A stretch of 64,000 nucleotides of DNA from Papio anubis (GCF_008728515.1 NW_022161735.1:1-64000), one strand, 5' to 3'; counted from the stretch's first letter, positions 1 through 10,738 are shown. Numbers and translations: made by a program. The notes: generated by a model from the letters alone, not told the origin.

Positions 1-6
1 TATATA

Positions 7-65
<59 letters not shown>

Positions 66-66
66 C
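1..66. repeat. (TG)n microsatellite in an Alu tail
   Basis: About 26 TG units fill the place where the poly(T) (poly(A) tail on the minus strand) of the adjoining Alu should be. The 9-bp target duplication TATATTTGT is at 3-11 and again at 350-358, beyond the Alu. Confidence 0.9.
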
Positions 67-349
67 TTTGAGACGGAGCCTCGCATTGTTGCCCAAGCTG
101 GAGTGCAGTGGCGCGATCTCGCCTCACTGCAAGCTCCGCCTCCCGGGTTCCCGCCATTCTCCTACCTCAGCCTCCCGAGTGGCTGGGACTACAGGCGCCC
201 GCCACCTCGCCCGGCTAATTTTTTGTATTTTTAGTAGAGACGGGGTTTCATCGTGTTAGCCAGGATGGTCTCGATCTCCTAACCTCGTGATCCACCCGCC
301 TCGGCCTCTCAAAGTACTGGGATTACAGGCGTGAGCCACCGCGCCTAGC
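67..349 (-). mobile_element. Alu, AluYR-like, minus strand
   Basis: A full dimeric Alu runs from GAGACGGAGCC to GCGCCTAGC. It has GCAAGCTCCGCC and the CCACCTCGCCCGGC variant typical of Old World monkey AluYR. Target duplications lie at 3-11 and 350-358. Confidence 0.9.
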
Positions 350-359
350 TATATTTGTT

Positions 360-1560
360 TTTAATAAACAGTTTTTTGGTTTTGTTTCTGTCTTTTCCTT
401 TTTATGCTTAGAAAACTAGAAATTCAAAAGTTCAGCTTTTCAGATCAACCACTAGATGGTGCTATGGGATCAAAGCAGGGAATCCTCCATACTTTAGAAG
501 AAACAACCTCAAAGAGGCAAGCCAGTATTCAGTTGATAGCGAATTAATACCACCAGGACAGTCGTACGCATACTTTATAACTATAAACAGAAATAAAAAT
601 AAGTGGATTAATTTAAGTTGGTTTTACTGGTTTTGGGTTTTTGTTTTTTTTTTAAACTTTCTTCAGAGACCCAGAAGCATGGCCTTCCTATATCCAGGTA
701 GTCCAGGCAGTCCAGTCCCCTTCACAGACTACATTCAGAGAAAATATTAAAACATTCCTGGACTGCCACACATTTGGAGTAAGACAATGTGGATTTCCTC
801 ATTTACAGCAATTACAGAAGCAGAGTGTATTAATCACTAAGTAAACTCAAAACATTCTTACTGGAACTTACCTTTTCTACAGAAAAGGCCTTTGTTAAAA
901 CGAAGAGTTCACTAAAAGGTCCTAGCCAAGATGGCAAAAGTGGAAACTGCCCTGATTTAAATGCACTAATGCTAAAAGCGAATCAAGCAAACGGAAGAGT
1001 GGGAAGCGTCAGGATTGTCAGCATGAAGCCCAGTCTCCTCTGCTCATCTCCACTTAATGTCAACCATACTCTCCTCATACCTGCAATCTGGCTCCTGCCT
1101 TTATAGGTCCACAGAAATTGAGCTTTCCAGAGTGACCAGTGGCCTGTTAATTGCTGGGTGGAATAGCATCTTCCCACCCTCATGCCCCTTAACTCCTTTC
1201 CAGTGTGTGACCATCTGAGATGTCTCCTTCAGAAGAAACGCTCTTCCCCTTTGTTAGGTAATACTCATTTCTTGATTTCCTCCCCTCCCCTGAATACTCC
1301 TTAGGCAAGTCGCTGTCTCCTGTGACTTTTCCCACTCCCTGACATCCTTAGCCCTCTTCTTTCTGGGTTCTGCTAAGAAGTTGTAGTTTTTTTCTGAACC
1401 TGCTGGCCTGGCCTGCCTCCCTCCCCTCCCTGCCAGCCCCAGTCCCAGCCCCACCCCTAGCCCTGGACCTACTCTCTGGGCTTCTCTTGTCTGCCATTTT
1501 ATCCTGGATGAACCAAACTTGCTAGTTAATTTTATAACATCATCTTTCTGATTTCACTAT
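360..1560. other. SHC4 intron, no gene or clear repeat seen
   Basis: No splice-flanked coding segment, long ORF with meaning, or recognisable transposon was found. ORFs of about 66 codons around 983-1183 and 1254-1454 look random. Confidence 0.5.
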
Positions 1561-1569
1561 TTTAAAACA

Positions 1570-2110
1570 TTTATTCAAGGGTTTAGGATTTTTTTCTTTT
1601 TATAAATGTAATAAATATTCACTGTAAGAGTTTTAGAAAACAAAAAGGCACCAAGAAGAAATAAAAATTACAGAAAATTTCACTATCCAGTGGTTATCTC
1701 AATAACCACTAGGAACATTTTGGAATATGTCTTTCTCATCTTTTTATAATGTGTATCTACCCAGAAAAGTCACCTGGGATTATACTACACACAATCTTCA
1801 TAATATGTTTTTTGCATTAACAGCATTGTGAATATTTTTCCTATATAATTACTTATTTTTCTACTACTAGCTTTAATTGCTGCATCATAGTACATTCTAT
1901 GAATTCATTTAATTTGCTACTCATGAATACTAAATTAATTTTGTCTTATGATATAAATAATATACAAAAATGATCTCTATTGCTTAATCTTTGTACATAT
2001 CCTAATTATTTCCTCAGAAGTAAAACTACTGGTTCAAAGGCATTTACATTTTTAAGACTTTTGATGCAAATCATCAAATTGCTCTTTAAAATGTTTGAAT
2101 TTAAACTCTT
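1570..2110 (-). mobile_element. Ancient L1-like 3' fragment
   Basis: This is AT-rich sequence with degraded phrases typical of old L1 3' UTR tracts read in reverse (CATTGTGAATATTTTTCC, GCTGCATCATAGTACATTC, GAAGTAAAACTACTGG). It is heavily diverged and the boundaries are approximate. Confidence 0.45.
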
Positions 2111-2404
2111 TATCAGCAGTGTTCAAGAATAACTACTACTCTAAACCACATCTTATCTTTTTTCAATGTTTGAAATTTGGAGATGAAATATGGTGTCTAA
2201 TTATAACTTGTGTGTCTTTGATTGCTAGTGAGGCTAAACTTTTTTATTTTTCAAATGTTTCTTGGTGCCTTGTCATGTTCTTTTGTGTGCTCAGGACATG
2301 GAATCTGTCCATCTACTTATTGGCCGGATAAACTTAGGAAAACTGCCTTATTTTTCTCACCTCCAGTGTTTTCTCCTATAAAAAAAAAAGGAATGATATG
2401 TTTA

Positions 2405-2510
2405 CATACCCCCTAGGGCTGCTGTGAGGATAAAATGAGATAATGCAGACGGAGTACTGAAAATGCCTGGCACATAGTGAGCATGAAATAAATGGTAGCC
2501 ATTTTTCTTT
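2405..2510 (+). mobile_element. MIR fragment, 3' half
   Basis: GGCTGCTGTGAGGATAAAAT, then TGCCTGGCACATAGTGAGCA and AATAAATGGTAGCC, are the 3' half of a MIR element. Confidence 0.75.
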
Positions 2511-2599
2511 GCCTAATTTTTTACTAGATTATTTGTTTGTTTTTTCTATTTATAAGAATCCCTGTTTCTTTAGTGGCAACACCACTCCATATCACACAG

Positions 2600-2725
2600 A
2601 ATAGTAATAATAGCTACCATTTATTGCCTAGGTGCTATAAGCCAGGTATTGAGACATTTGCATTGCATACGATATCTCATTAAATCCTCGGGAACATCTG
2701 ATTCCTATTTCTTCATCAATCTAAA
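2600..2725 (-). mobile_element. MIR fragment
   Basis: AATAGCTACCATTTATTG...GCCAGGTATTGAGA...CTCATTAAATCCTC is MIR in reverse orientation. Confidence 0.7.
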
Positions 2726-2890
2726 TATCTAAATAGTCATCAAGCACTATTAGTTCACAAATTTGATCCAAACTGTTCCTTCCTCCTCCAGTGCCATTTA
2801 GAACATTACACGCTGCCCGGGACTAATGAGATGTCCTCTAAACTGAACTCTGTAATTCCAGATGGCTTTGCTGCTTTCCAATACCATTTT

Positions 2891-3073
2891 TGTTTCGTTT
2901 CGTTTTTGAGACGGAGTCTCGGAGTCTCGCTCTCTGTCGCCCAGGCTGGAGTGCAGTGGCCGGATCTCAGCTCATTGCAAGCTCCGCCTCTTGGGTTCCC
3001 ACCATTCTCCTGCCTCAGCCTCCTGAGTAGCTGGGACTACAAGCGCCTGCCACCTCGCCTGGCTAATTTTTTG

Positions 3074-3107
<34 letters not shown>

Positions 3108-3223
3108 TAGAGACGGGATTTCACCGTATTAGCCAGGATGGTCTCAATCTCCTGACCTCGTGATCCGCCTGCCTCGGCCTCCCAAAGTGCTGGGATTACA
3201 GGCGTGAGCCACCGTGCCTGGCC
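2891..3223 (-). mobile_element. AluYR-like with internal poly(T) expansion
   Basis: Full-length minus-strand Alu with CCACCTCGCCTGGC. Target duplications TCCAATACCATTTT (2877-2890) and TCCAATACCACTTTT (3224-3238) flank it. The right-monomer AATTTTTTGTATTTTTAG stretch has grown into a run of about 29 T residues (about 3077-3105), and GGAGTCTC is duplicated near the 3' end of the element. Confidence 0.92.
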
Positions 3224-3309
3224 TCCAATACCACTTTTAAAGACACAACTGCCAGAAAAATGATCATTTAGTAATTTCAGAATAGCAGAACCCATAATAA
3301 TTTTTTTAA

Positions 3310-3625
3310 AGCTCAAAATATTTGATGGCTCCAGTGACCTCCTGGCCAGTATTCAAAGCCCCCCACAATCTGTCTCTGGTCTAACTTTTCAGCTGTGGGA
3401 CCCCTACTTCCACTCTTTCCTTTCTCTGCAACCCTGCCTTTACACACACGTTCACACACCCTGCAAACACTTGGCTGTAAGCTCTCATTATACTACTCTT
3501 TCACCTGTGTCTTTTTTCACTTAACTCCACAAATCCCAAGCATCTGCTATGTTTCAGGCACTGTTCTCTCGGCATCTCTCTTTCTCTATGCAAATCTTAT
3601 GGGTTATGTTTCTCCCTCCTACTAA
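3310..3625 (+). mobile_element. L2 fragment
   Basis: ATGGCTCCAGTGACCTCC, ATTCAAAGCCCCCCACAATC and TGTCTCTGGTCTAAC match the internal 3' part of LINE-2. It is diverged and the ends are approximate. Confidence 0.65.
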
Positions 3626-4004
3626 ATGATATACCATGGTGGGATTTTCCTTCTATAATCATTAATAATTATTTGTGTATTCAAAAGCTGTGTCATCACC
3701 TCTTTGCAGGTACTGTTAGTTCAAGGGCTCATGTTGGGGGAAAAGATTTAGTACTACAGGAGTGTGTGCAAGCAGGAGGTATGTTGAGAACACAGTGTCT
3801 TCTCACAGAGATTTTTATAGCCAAGCTGTATGAGAGAGGACGAGGAGACCAGAAAAGGAGGAATAAGTGATAGAGACATATTAACTTTTAAAACCAAGAA
3901 AGCTACCCTGTTTCTAAGTTATCTTCTTGGACACACCCATTTTCCTACAGGAAAGAAAGATGTAATGAGGGAGGAAAGAAAACTATGCTTTCCACATGTT
4001 ATGT

Positions 4005-4135
4005 AGATGTTATTATTCCCACTTAAAAGATAAGGAAATCCAGGTTTGAGGTTGTGAAACAATCTGCCTAACGTCATACAGTGAGATGATGAAATAATGA
4101 TGATTCCAACCCAGTCTTTTTGTCTCCAGCATCAA
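4005..4135 (-). mobile_element. MIR fragment
   Basis: TATTATTCCCACTTAAAAGATAAGG...GTCATACAGTGAGATGATG is MIR in reverse orientation. Confidence 0.65.
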
Positions 4136-4870
4136 TCTTATTTCCTATACACAGGCTGATGGCTAAAGAAAGAAAAAACTGAAACCTTGATTTGGACCGC
4201 TTCTATCCTTCACCTCCCAGCCAGGACCTCGCTCAACAGTTCTCACGAATGCCTTCTCAGAATCCCCATGCCAGGATCCCCAGGGGTCCTCTTCAAGCAG
4301 CTCGCTCTGACAAATGACTCAGGCACCAGAACAGGAGCTTTCAAAGTGAATATGCTGCATCATAATTTTCTCTGCCTCTCTTGTTTCACTTAAGCAAAGG
4401 GAGAGCTTTGCAAGCATGTGGATCCTTCTTGGCCATTACCCTTAGCAACAACATTAATCTTTGAACACTTCACCATCATTTACTTAAGAGCAATGACATG
4501 CCCAGAGATATTCCATGACTGATGGCAAAGTTACTAAACATCTAGATTTCCCGATGCATTTTTTTCTTCCTTTCACCCTGTCATTTCCATGTTAAGACAA
4601 AAAGTGTTGTTGTTCAGAGGCCTTCCCAGAAATAGCAAGCAGTTATTATTTAGGGAAGTTCAGGCAAGGATTAGAAGAAGTTGCCCTTTTCTGGCATCCT
4701 TTGTTGCGCCCTGCTCCTACAACCCCACTGTCCCATTCACTAGTTCCTGTCTCTCCTGCTCACTCTTTGACCATGATTCATTCTTCTTACTTAGTTTAGA
4801 GTGGGTCAGTTTTAGTAGAGTATTTTATAGTGTTTATCCTCCGCCGTTCCTTCTTTTTCATCTTTTTGCT
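4136..4870. other. Intronic sequence without a recognised feature
   Basis: Nothing beyond short chance ORFs (up to 118 codons at 4589-4945, which runs into an L2 tract) is visible. No exon-like splice pairs or CpG clustering. Confidence 0.5.
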
Positions 4871-4879
4871 GCCACATTC

Positions 4880-5180
4880 TTTTGGCAAACATTTGCTGAG
4901 GATCTACTGCGTGCCAGGCTCTGTGCCAGCAGCTGGGCTTCATAATTTCATTTCTGACAATCACAATAGCTTCCAAATGGATATCCCTGCCTTAAGTTTC
5001 TCCCCGAATCCATCTACTACATCCTGCTGCCAAACCAATCTGTCTAAACTCTACTTTGTAAACAGTACTCTCCACCCATCTGTCCATGGGATTAAGTCCC
5101 TACTTATTAGCTCTCTTGTATCTGTCCTACAGATGCCTTTTAGACTTTTACATTGTGAGGTCCAGGGTGTTCTATTTATT
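4880..5180. mobile_element. L2 fragments
   Basis: CAAACATTTGCTGAGGATCT...GTGCCAGGCTCTGTGCCAG and CCAAACCAATCTGTCTAAAC resemble L2 3'-end segments. The first reads as the reverse of the L2 terminus and the second as an internal part; they may be separate pieces. Confidence 0.55.
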
Positions 5181-5454
5181 TACTCCCCGGCATGCCATGT
5201 GCATTTCCACCTCGGTGTCTCATAGCTCTCTAAATTTTCAAGTCCTACTCCATGTCCACTTAATAAATGTTTGGGGGCAAACTCCATCCCTGGGACAGCA
5301 GAGGATGTGGCCTAACTAATACGTTCTAGTTAAGGAGGAGAACCAACTTAACACTTCTACCTAAGAGGAGTCTGAATGTCCCAGCCTTAGGGATGAGAAG
5401 CAATACTAACCATGTGACCTTGCTAAATCCTGAAACAAGAATTCCCATCAAATC

Positions 5455-5860
5455 ACTCTTCCATTCACTCAGTCATTCGATAAAATAGTTTTTGAGTATC
5501 ACCTATATGCTAGGCATCGTGATGAGTGCTAGGGAACAACAGCGAGTAAGACAAACAGGTTCCTGCCCTGATAAAGATTTTAGCCTAGGAAAAAGGACAC
5601 ATTAAACATACAAACAAGTGCAATATGTGAGTAAATAAAATATTAGGTTGGTGCAAAAGTAATTGCAGTTTTTGCCATTAAAAGTAATGGCAAACTGTGA
5701 TTGCTTTTGCACTAACCTATAATAGAAATGTGGAGTGTTAATGAAAAGAGAAATAAGTATTGTGATGCAGCAAGGTAGGATATGCTACTGGAGACAGGAG
5801 GTGCTATCAAAGAAGGTCTCTGAAGAAGAGGCATTTAAGCAGAAATCCAAATGGTGAAGT
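5455..5860 (-). mobile_element. L2 3' end, interrupted by MADE1
   Basis: CATTCACTCAGTCATTC...CTATATGCTAGGCATCG...TCCTGCCCTGATAAAG and, beyond the MADE1, GAAGGTCTCTGAAGAAGAGGCATTTAAGC are the familiar L2 3' region in reverse. The MADE1 at 5643-5720 is inserted in it. Confidence 0.75.
5643..5720. mobile_element. MADE1 mariner MITE (miR-548-type hairpin)
   Basis: This 78-bp near-perfect palindrome starts TTAGGTTGGTGCAAAAGTAA and ends TTGCTTTTGCACTAACCTA; it is preceded by the TA of a mariner target. MADE1 is a 37-bp-TIR miniature of Hsmar1, and its transcribed hairpins gave rise to the primate miR-548 family. On the SHC4 strand one arm reads CAAAAACTGCAATTACTTTT, miR-548-3p-like. Whether it is processed is unknown. 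Confidence 0.95.
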
Positions 5861-5912
5861 CAAGCATTCAAAGAGATACTACAGGCTCTTGAACAGCAAG
5901 TATACAGACTCA

Positions 5913-5918
5913 CACACA

Positions 5919-5952
<34 letters not shown>
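5913..5952. repeat. (CA)n microsatellite
   Basis: A run of CA units with one AA interruption. Confidence 0.9.
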
Positions 5953-5953
<1 letters not shown>

Positions 5954-6324
5954 CCAAAGCCAATGCAGGTCAATAACCTCACTCCTCACAGGCTTTGGTC
6001 TTATGTGTAATTCTTTTGTTCAGTGGGGATGTGACAGCCAGCCCCATCTATCATAACCATAATAGCTTCTCTTTTGAGTACACAAACAGCTAAGCCTTTG
6101 GTTTGCGGATCTTTAAAATGATTTAAATTTCATCTATATAGTTTTTCTACTTTGCTGTGCTAACACGGTGATTTATTTCCAACTCAAATTTGCATAATAT
6201 TTCTAGAATCCAACATAGCACCCTGGTGATACTCATCACTCTGTACATTGAAAATAATTGTTGGTTACTTTTTAGAGTTGGTATATACCAGCTCTTTAAA
6301 AAATCTGTAAGTTGCTTTCCATAC

Positions 6325-6376
6325 CTCGTTGATTAACTGGATCTTTAGCTACGTAGGCAACATAGTCTGTAGTATC
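6325..6376 (-). CDS. SHC4: SHC4 PTB-domain exon (DTTDYVAYVAKDPVNQR)
   Basis: This is a 52-nt internal coding exon on the minus strand. The reverse complement starts after a pyrimidine-rich tract ending in ATAG and ends before GTATGG. It reads DTTDYVAYVAKDPVNQR plus one base of the next codon, the strand of the Shc-family PTB domain that follows the GGDP turn; SHC1 has the closely similar DTAEYVAYVAKDPVNQR. The PTB domain binds NPXpY motifs on activated receptors at the membrane and so recruits the Shc adaptor. The previous exon (10611-10664) ends in a complete codon, so the phases join cleanly. The expected next exon, beginning ACHILEC-like, was not found in 1-6300 and presumably lies beyond the window. 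The choice of SHC4 over SHC1-3 rests on residue differences and on EID1 lying in the neighbouring intron, as in human. Confidence 0.93.
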
Positions 6377-8008
6377 CTATAAAAAAGGGAAAATGACTGT
6401 ATTTAAAATGGATGAACTGCACTGTTGAAAGAAACATATATTTCGGACATGATACTGAGGCAAGGACTTAAATACAAATGTTTTTATTTAAAGAGACAAG
6501 AAAAGCATTGTAAAAGGGAACATAAACAAATATACACTATATAGTTTAACAATTATGGAGTCCATATTCTCTGTCCATTGGGGAAAGAATCAGAAAATTA
6601 AAAACTTAGAGGCAGACTGTCATTAAGAATAAAATAGAAAGCAGATAGGGAATATGTTAGGACATATTCTTTAAAAATGGCTAGGGACTATGATGCTATC
6701 CTAGATTGAAAGTTGAAGTATCAGGGATTATGCAATCATAAAGGTGACATAAACTAAGATAGGGCATCATGATTTCCTGTTGTCCGAACATATACCACAT
6801 ATATCAGAAAGTAAGTTGACTGAAGAGACATGTTGGATTTTGTGGTTGTTAGCTTGCTTGTATGCAGTGCAAGTTAACTTAAGGGATGATAAAGTGAAAA
6901 TACAATGAATTTATTTGATCAATATACAGAAAAAGAAAAATCATTTTTTAAAAAAAGAGAACCCCTGAAAAACTTAAGAAGTTCAAAAAGAGATGCACTG
7001 CTGACTTTGTAAAAACAAACAAACAAAATGCCACTTGGTAATCCCAGTTTTTATTGAAAACAATAAGCTGATGAATGATAAGGTTTTAATAATTAAAGAT
7101 GCTTTTTGTTATCTAAGTTCTCAGGAAAAAAATACACACAATGCCATTTGCAGATCAGAAGTATGACTCTCTAGAGGGAAGATGCAATCAACTGGCAGGA
7201 AATAAAAGCCCATGTTTGTAATACCCTCAAGGACAATCACTTAATAACCCACAATGAATCACACAGGAAGCGGATCTCAGGGTCAGCATAACTCGTCTTG
7301 GGCAATTAAAAAAATAATAATAACACATACCTAAGTAAATTTCTCTTATGCAAAAAGGAAAAAGGTTTTAAATATCCGCTAAATAAATAACGCCATATCT
7401 ATGGGCTTTGTTTTACGTGAATTTAGAAGGAAAAGCACAATTGCTGGGGACTTTGCCACTCTTATTCAAGTGACGAGGTGGTCTGATGCCAGTCATGCTG
7501 TCTGGTAGGTCCAATTATGGGAAAGAGGCTGTGAGACCTCTCCAGACCTCAGTTTCCTCATCTTCAAAACAGCCTCCAACGCTGGTATAGTTCTAAAATT
7601 CTACAGCTGTAAACATTTGGGAGAATTTACAGAATGCTAAAAGTAAAGCACAAATAGCAGGGGAAAATATGTTTAAACGTATTTAATTTTTGACACATTC
7701 ACAATGCATTTTTTAAGTGGAGAAAGTATATATAGCCATAGAGACATTACCAACAAATGTTTTCAGGGCTGACGGATGGAAAACAAGTTAACTGTTTTTG
7801 CAAAGAGAGTAAAAATGAGGGCGAGCAAAGGCCAAGAGATGAGAAGACTATTCATTATTTTTGAAATTTTGGAGGAAATCTTGGAGAAAGATTACTATGT
7901 TGGACCACAGGGACTTTGAAGTCAGCTTCCTACTCTTGTATGTAGTTCGCCCTAAAGCTGTAAACTATCTCAGTTAGTATCCTAAAACAAATATGGGCAT
8001 GTGTTAGC
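6377..8008. other. SHC4 intron, repeat-poor
   Basis: About 1.6 kb between the 6325 exon and the MIR at 8010 in which I recognise no transposon, RNA gene or exon. Repeat-poor intronic sequence next to an exon can hold conserved regulatory DNA, but nothing specific is seen. Confidence 0.5.
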
Positions 8009-8009
8009 A

Positions 8010-8215
8010 ATAGTGGTAGTAGTTACTTCTTGTGACAGTGTGCCAGGCACTGTGCTAACACTAACCACGCATCATTTCACGTAATTCCCACAACACTGTC
8101 AGGCAATAGGGATTATCCTCCATTTACACATGAGGACTCTGGAGTTTAGGGAATTTAAATAAATCAAGTCTACTTGACTCCAAAGCCTGGCAGTACATCA
8201 CACTGCCTCCCCGAC
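8010..8215 (-). mobile_element. MIR element
   Basis: GTGCCAGGCACTGTGCTAAC, CATTTACACATGAGGACTC and ACTTGACTCCAAAGCC form a long MIR in reverse orientation. Confidence 0.8.
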
Positions 8216-8268
8216 CTGATGATAAAACTTCATAGAGATGATTTCTAATGCCAGTGCTTAGGGTGGCT

Positions 8269-8339
8269 CCAGACTTCTATTTTACTAGACAGGTGCTTTA
8301 ACCAACTAAGCCATGGCACTGCCGCCAGATTTCTATTTT
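8269..8339. repeat. 15-bp target-site duplication around tRNA-half insertion
   Basis: CCAGACTTCTATTTT (8269-8283) and CCAGATTTCTATTTT (8325-8339) bracket the tRNA-derived fragment. The single C/T difference indicates modest age. Confidence 0.85.
8284..8324 (-). pseudogene. Tailless retropseudogene of a tRNA-Thr(AGT) 5' half
   Basis: Read on the minus strand, these 41 bases contain ATGGCTTAGTTGGTTAAAG followed by CACCTGTCTAGT. That matches the D-arm and anticodon-stem 5' strand of tRNA-Thr(AGT) and stops exactly after the AGT anticodon. The 5' end (CGGCAGTGCC) departs from the expected GGC-GCC acceptor strand by either a 3-nt insertion or a short leader. The fragment is flanked by 15-bp direct repeats (8269-8283 and 8325-8339, one mismatch). 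On the minus strand the upstream repeat begins TTT/AAAATAG, like an L1 endonuclease cut. There is no poly(A) tail. These features match the described class of tailless retropseudogenes. It is not a functional tRNA gene because the 3' half is absent. Confidence 0.8.
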
Positions 8340-9138
8340 AAATTTGAATCAACAGGCTTTCTCACCAGCTTCAGAGAGCACAGAGGTGCTCTCAATGCAG
8401 CAGGTACAAACCTTCCCCATAGTTGCCACAAATTATTTACTGTTTGTTTTTGATAGGAACGGTGCTTTGGTCAATTTAAAGAACTAAAGGCACGTGAAGA
8501 GAGTATGAAAAGATTTAAGATTCTGGAGAACAATAATAGAAATCATTCAGGGCATGCCTTGAGTAAATGAGTGTTTGCACACCAATCTAACATGATGACA
8601 ACCCTGGAGAAATTTAGGGCAAACACCAATAATTATTTTTCATACTACATGTATAAACACTACTTTAAATCTCTTAAGAAAAGTATTTGAATTCCTTCAT
8701 GGATGACTGAGCTAGGAAGACGAGAAAGTGCTGGTATTTTTCAGCCCAGATTCAGTTGACCCTCTCTGCCAGCCATCATCCTTGGTGTTGCTAATGAGGC
8801 CAGATTACAAGGCTGGATGGAAAAGAGTCCAGAGAGGCTCTTGGGTTCAAATAGCAGCTGCTAAGCACCTGACACCTTGTATGTCCCTTATTTGCTAATG
8901 GGAATTCACAATTAGGCATCTGTGGAATTTCTTGGGGAAAAGGTAGAACTCTTAATATTTGGTTTACTTTTAAAAATGGCAGCATCATAGAACTAATATA
9001 TAATAGTTATTTGAAAATAACTACACCCCAGGCTAAAAGATGAGGAAGTAGTAATGCCTAAAGGGGAAACTGAATAACCATTAATTAGAAAACAAGAGTT
9101 TGAAATCCTATGAAGGCTGCTTTTCTTCCATGTGCTTC
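8340..9138. other. Intronic sequence without a recognised feature
   Basis: No exon, RNA or clear repeat was recognised. Confidence 0.45.
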
Positions 9139-9209
9139 GTGAGCCAAGATCATGCCACTGCACTCCAGCCTGAGAGACAAGAGTGAGATTACGTCTCAAA
9201 AAAAAAAAA
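9139..9209 (+). mobile_element. 5'-truncated Alu, about 70 bp
   Basis: GTGAGCCAAGATCATGCCAC to ACGTCTC followed by a 12-A tail is only the 3' end of an Alu right monomer. Confidence 0.88.
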
Positions 9210-10610
9210 GCATGTCTTGGTTTGACATGCTTAAATACTTTGGGTCATTGGTAGCCAATGTGAAGACAAGTAATTATTGAAGTGTTTTTAAGAATTGGCT
9301 AATTTAAATAGCATTTACCTACATATTTTATACACAGGTAAGTTACACCAACACCCAAGTGGAAGAACCTGCTTAAATACTTTAGATGCCAGTAAATGAA
9401 GCAATGATTACAGAGTAACTTCAGAACTTTACTTCCTTTTGCGATATACAATTATTTCTCCCCCATTGAATATTTAGCAAAAAGTTTAAAACAAATTAAA
9501 ACTACCATGATATCAGCTGCCAGATTTAGTTTTTAGCATCCTCATATTTTCTTGGGTTTCTAGGTTATCATCCTATCATTGATGACTCTACATTTTATTC
9601 CTCAATTAGAAGTGAAAAGTAAATGTGGTGGATAGAAAACAATCAATTGCTAAACTGAATTTTATTGGTTCGTTCCTGAAGGATATAATTTTTTTAAAAG
9701 AAATGCTTTGCAGAAAAGAAGGTAATACATTCTAAGAACAAGGTCTGTGTATGTTCCCCTGTTTTCTTGACATTACTGATGTTTAACCATTATGAAAGTC
9801 ATACTCTGTCCTCTTCTAACCTTTCATCAAAACATATGGAAGGTTAGAAGAGGAAAGAGTACAATAAAAAGACCGATAATGTCACAGAGTGGCAAAAGTA
9901 TTCTTCTACTCCCTCAGTTTAAACAGATTTGCTTCTTGCTCAGTTGCAGGCTCCCTAGCTTCAAAGCCCCTCTCCTTTTGCTCTGGTCCAGAAATGGTGC
10001 AGTAGGGAGTCAAGGAATGACACTCCATTCTGCAAAGTAGGCTTGGAGAAATCCTGTACAATTTCCAGGAAATGAGTACCACATGACCTCTTCTTAGCAG
10101 AGAAGAACTACAAGTTCTCTCTCCCCAGCTCAGCATTTCCTCCATGAGCTCCTGCAAACCTGGTTGCTCATTCCAGATTAGACTTAATTGACTTGGTTGA
10201 TATACCAAGTGCAGTTGATTAGTAAAGTGTGCCAGAAACTCTGTGTTGAGAAGAAATTCTAAGGCAGGATTGAGCAACACATGTGTGACATACTTGCTTT
10301 TCATGACCTAGACATTATCAACAAGAAGCTTATTAGATGATAACTCCATGGCTAATAACATAATGGAGCACTACTAGTTTCATCTACTAATCCAAACATT
10401 TTAAAATTTAATGATAGGAAATATTTTGCCCAAGGCAAATTTTTTATTATCTGCTACATGTAGCTATTCACAGACTGTAATAGTATGTTAGGAAAAGACA
10501 TGTAGTGGCTAATATGGTTTATGTAAAAGTTATTTCTTTTTATCATCCAGCCCCAAACATCAAGAAGTTATTTTAACTCATAAAAAGAACTTTTGTGAAT
10601 CCATACTTAC
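9210..10610. other. SHC4 intron with one strong hairpin
   Basis: No transposon or exon recognised apart from the hairpin at 9802-9861. A 132-codon minus-strand ORF at 9906-10304 has no recognisable domain and is treated as chance. Confidence 0.45.
9802..9861. repeat. Near-perfect 22-bp inverted repeat (hairpin)
   Basis: Arms 9802-9823 and 9840-9861 are reverse complements with one mismatch. The inner 14 bases (CCTCTTCTAACCTT / AAGGTTAGAAGAGG) pair perfectly around a 16-nt loop. It is not any MITE I know and is not a transposon end. Confidence 0.9.
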
Positions 10611-10664
10611 AGGATCTCCTCCAGAGGCAAACGAAATAGACTGCATATGATGATTTGCAATAAT
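10611..10664 (-). CDS. SHC4: SHC4 PTB-domain exon (IIANHHMQSISFASGGDP)
   Basis: This is a 54-nt exon of exactly 18 codons on the minus strand, preceded by TTTTTCAG and followed by GTAAGT. It encodes IIANHHMQSISFASGGDP, one of the most conserved segments of the Shc PTB domain and, as far as I recall, the same in SHC1. It forms part of the beta sheet and the loop leading into the next exon at 6325-6376. Both ends fall between codons, so skipping it would keep the frame but delete core PTB sequence. The intron upstream (10665-22839) contains the EID1 gene and the Charlie transposon. Recognition is by eye, but the motif, splice sites and phase all agree. Confidence 0.95.
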
Positions 10665-10738
10665 CTGAAAAACATAAATATGTATGCTAATATGAAGTAA
10701 TCATTATTTCTAGTTATATACAGTGTAACAGTAATAGA

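Noticed and set aside
8..259. ORFs starting with VCVCVC repeats
   Set aside because: They translate a TG microsatellite running into an Alu.
1..6320. Search for the downstream SHC4 exon (ACHILEC-like)
   Set aside because: No match found; it is presumed to lie outside the window.
8284..8324. A functional tRNA-Thr gene
   Set aside because: Only the 5' half is present, with no T-arm and no 3' acceptor strand.
9906..10304. 132-codon minus-strand ORF
   Set aside because: No recognisable domain, no splice or CpG support, and composition like random intron.
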